From Firmicutes bacterium CAG:822 (lineage in GTDB: Bacteria; Bacillota_I; Bacilli_A; RF39; UBA660), in contig HF990856.1 in NCBI GenBank assembly GCA_000432855.1, forward strand, positions 23,073 through 35,898: DNA of 12,826 nt, read 5' to 3'. Below the pieces are notes generated by a model. It worked only from the letters and a program-made list of their open reading frames with translations, was not told the origin of the DNA and searched no databases. Positions 12,790 through 12,826 of the stretch are shown one piece after another (positions within the stretch are counted from its first letter, which is position 1; every line of letters begins with the position of its first letter). The translations under genes were made by a program, and so were the position numbers.

Positions 12790-12826
12790 TTAAGGTTCTA
12801 TAATAAATAGTGTTGGTGAGTAAAAT
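12790..12826 (-). CDS. 3' end of an upstream gene, possibly spoVS (partial)
   Basis: One minus-strand frame reads FYSPTLFIIEP and stops with TAA at 12792-12790, immediately before a terminator. The ending IIEP resembles the IVEP near the C-terminus of SpoVS, a small sporulation protein. In B. subtilis spoVS lies a few genes upstream of miaB. Another frame (ending LIRLV, TAG at 12778-12776 in the hairpin loop) is equally open, so neither frame nor identity is secure from 37 bases. Confidence 0.3.
   Translation of the reverse strand, partial: FYSPTLFIIEP

Noticed and set aside
1126..12826. UGA read as tryptophan (mollicute code)
   Set aside because: The HerA-like gene and yqeH end at TGA right where the families end, and tryptophans are encoded by TGG.

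Overview
The window is AT-rich, with a standard-code, Bacilli-type gene set. TGA is used as a stop (ends of the HerA-like gene and yqeH), so this is not a UGA-Trp mollicute. A D,D-carboxypeptidase (dacA) implies a peptidoglycan wall. A recognisable outer spore-coat protein, CotE, points to an endospore-forming (or once spore-forming) member of the Bacilli, plausibly an uncultured gut lineage related to RF39/Erysipelotrichales. That taxonomic guess is inference; CotE is a family known from Bacilli.

Layout, left to right. Bases 1-32 hold the first codons of a minus-strand FeoB-like GTPase. It is divergent from the only plus-strand gene, an Rpn-family PD-(D/E)XK nuclease (165-1085) with a five-copy GEKR repeat and a possible internal gene for its C-terminal part. 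Everything else is on the minus strand, listed here by coordinate: HerA-like ATPase (1126-2898); yqeH and yqeG (ribosome-assembly GTPase and HAD phosphatase, overlapping by 8 nt); dacA; two tandem type IV pilin-like prepilins; khpA and rpsP; a histidine phosphatase; cotE; a single-pass membrane protein of unknown function; a second unknown protein with a coil-rich N-terminus and two TM helices; and miaB. The last 37 bases carry the 3' end of another minus-strand gene, possibly spoVS.

The real operons are pairs: yqeG-yqeH, pilin-pilin and rpsP-khpA. All other genes look individually transcribed. Nearly every unit ends in an intrinsic terminator whose hairpin contains the stop codon. The next promoter usually starts within about 30 nt of that terminator, sometimes touching it, and predicted leaders are only about 12-26 nt. 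The miaB...cotE segment resembles the Bacillus subtilis order spoVS-tdh-kbl-miaB-ymcA-cotE, but with two unrecognised membrane-protein genes between miaB and cotE. A sigma-K-like promoter sequence lies upstream of cotE. rpsP-khpA and yqeG-yqeH are also conserved Firmicutes pairs, detached here from their usual longer operons.

Most annotated starts were moved inward from the longest open frame, because a good Shine-Dalgarno sequence or a promoter sits inside the longer frame.
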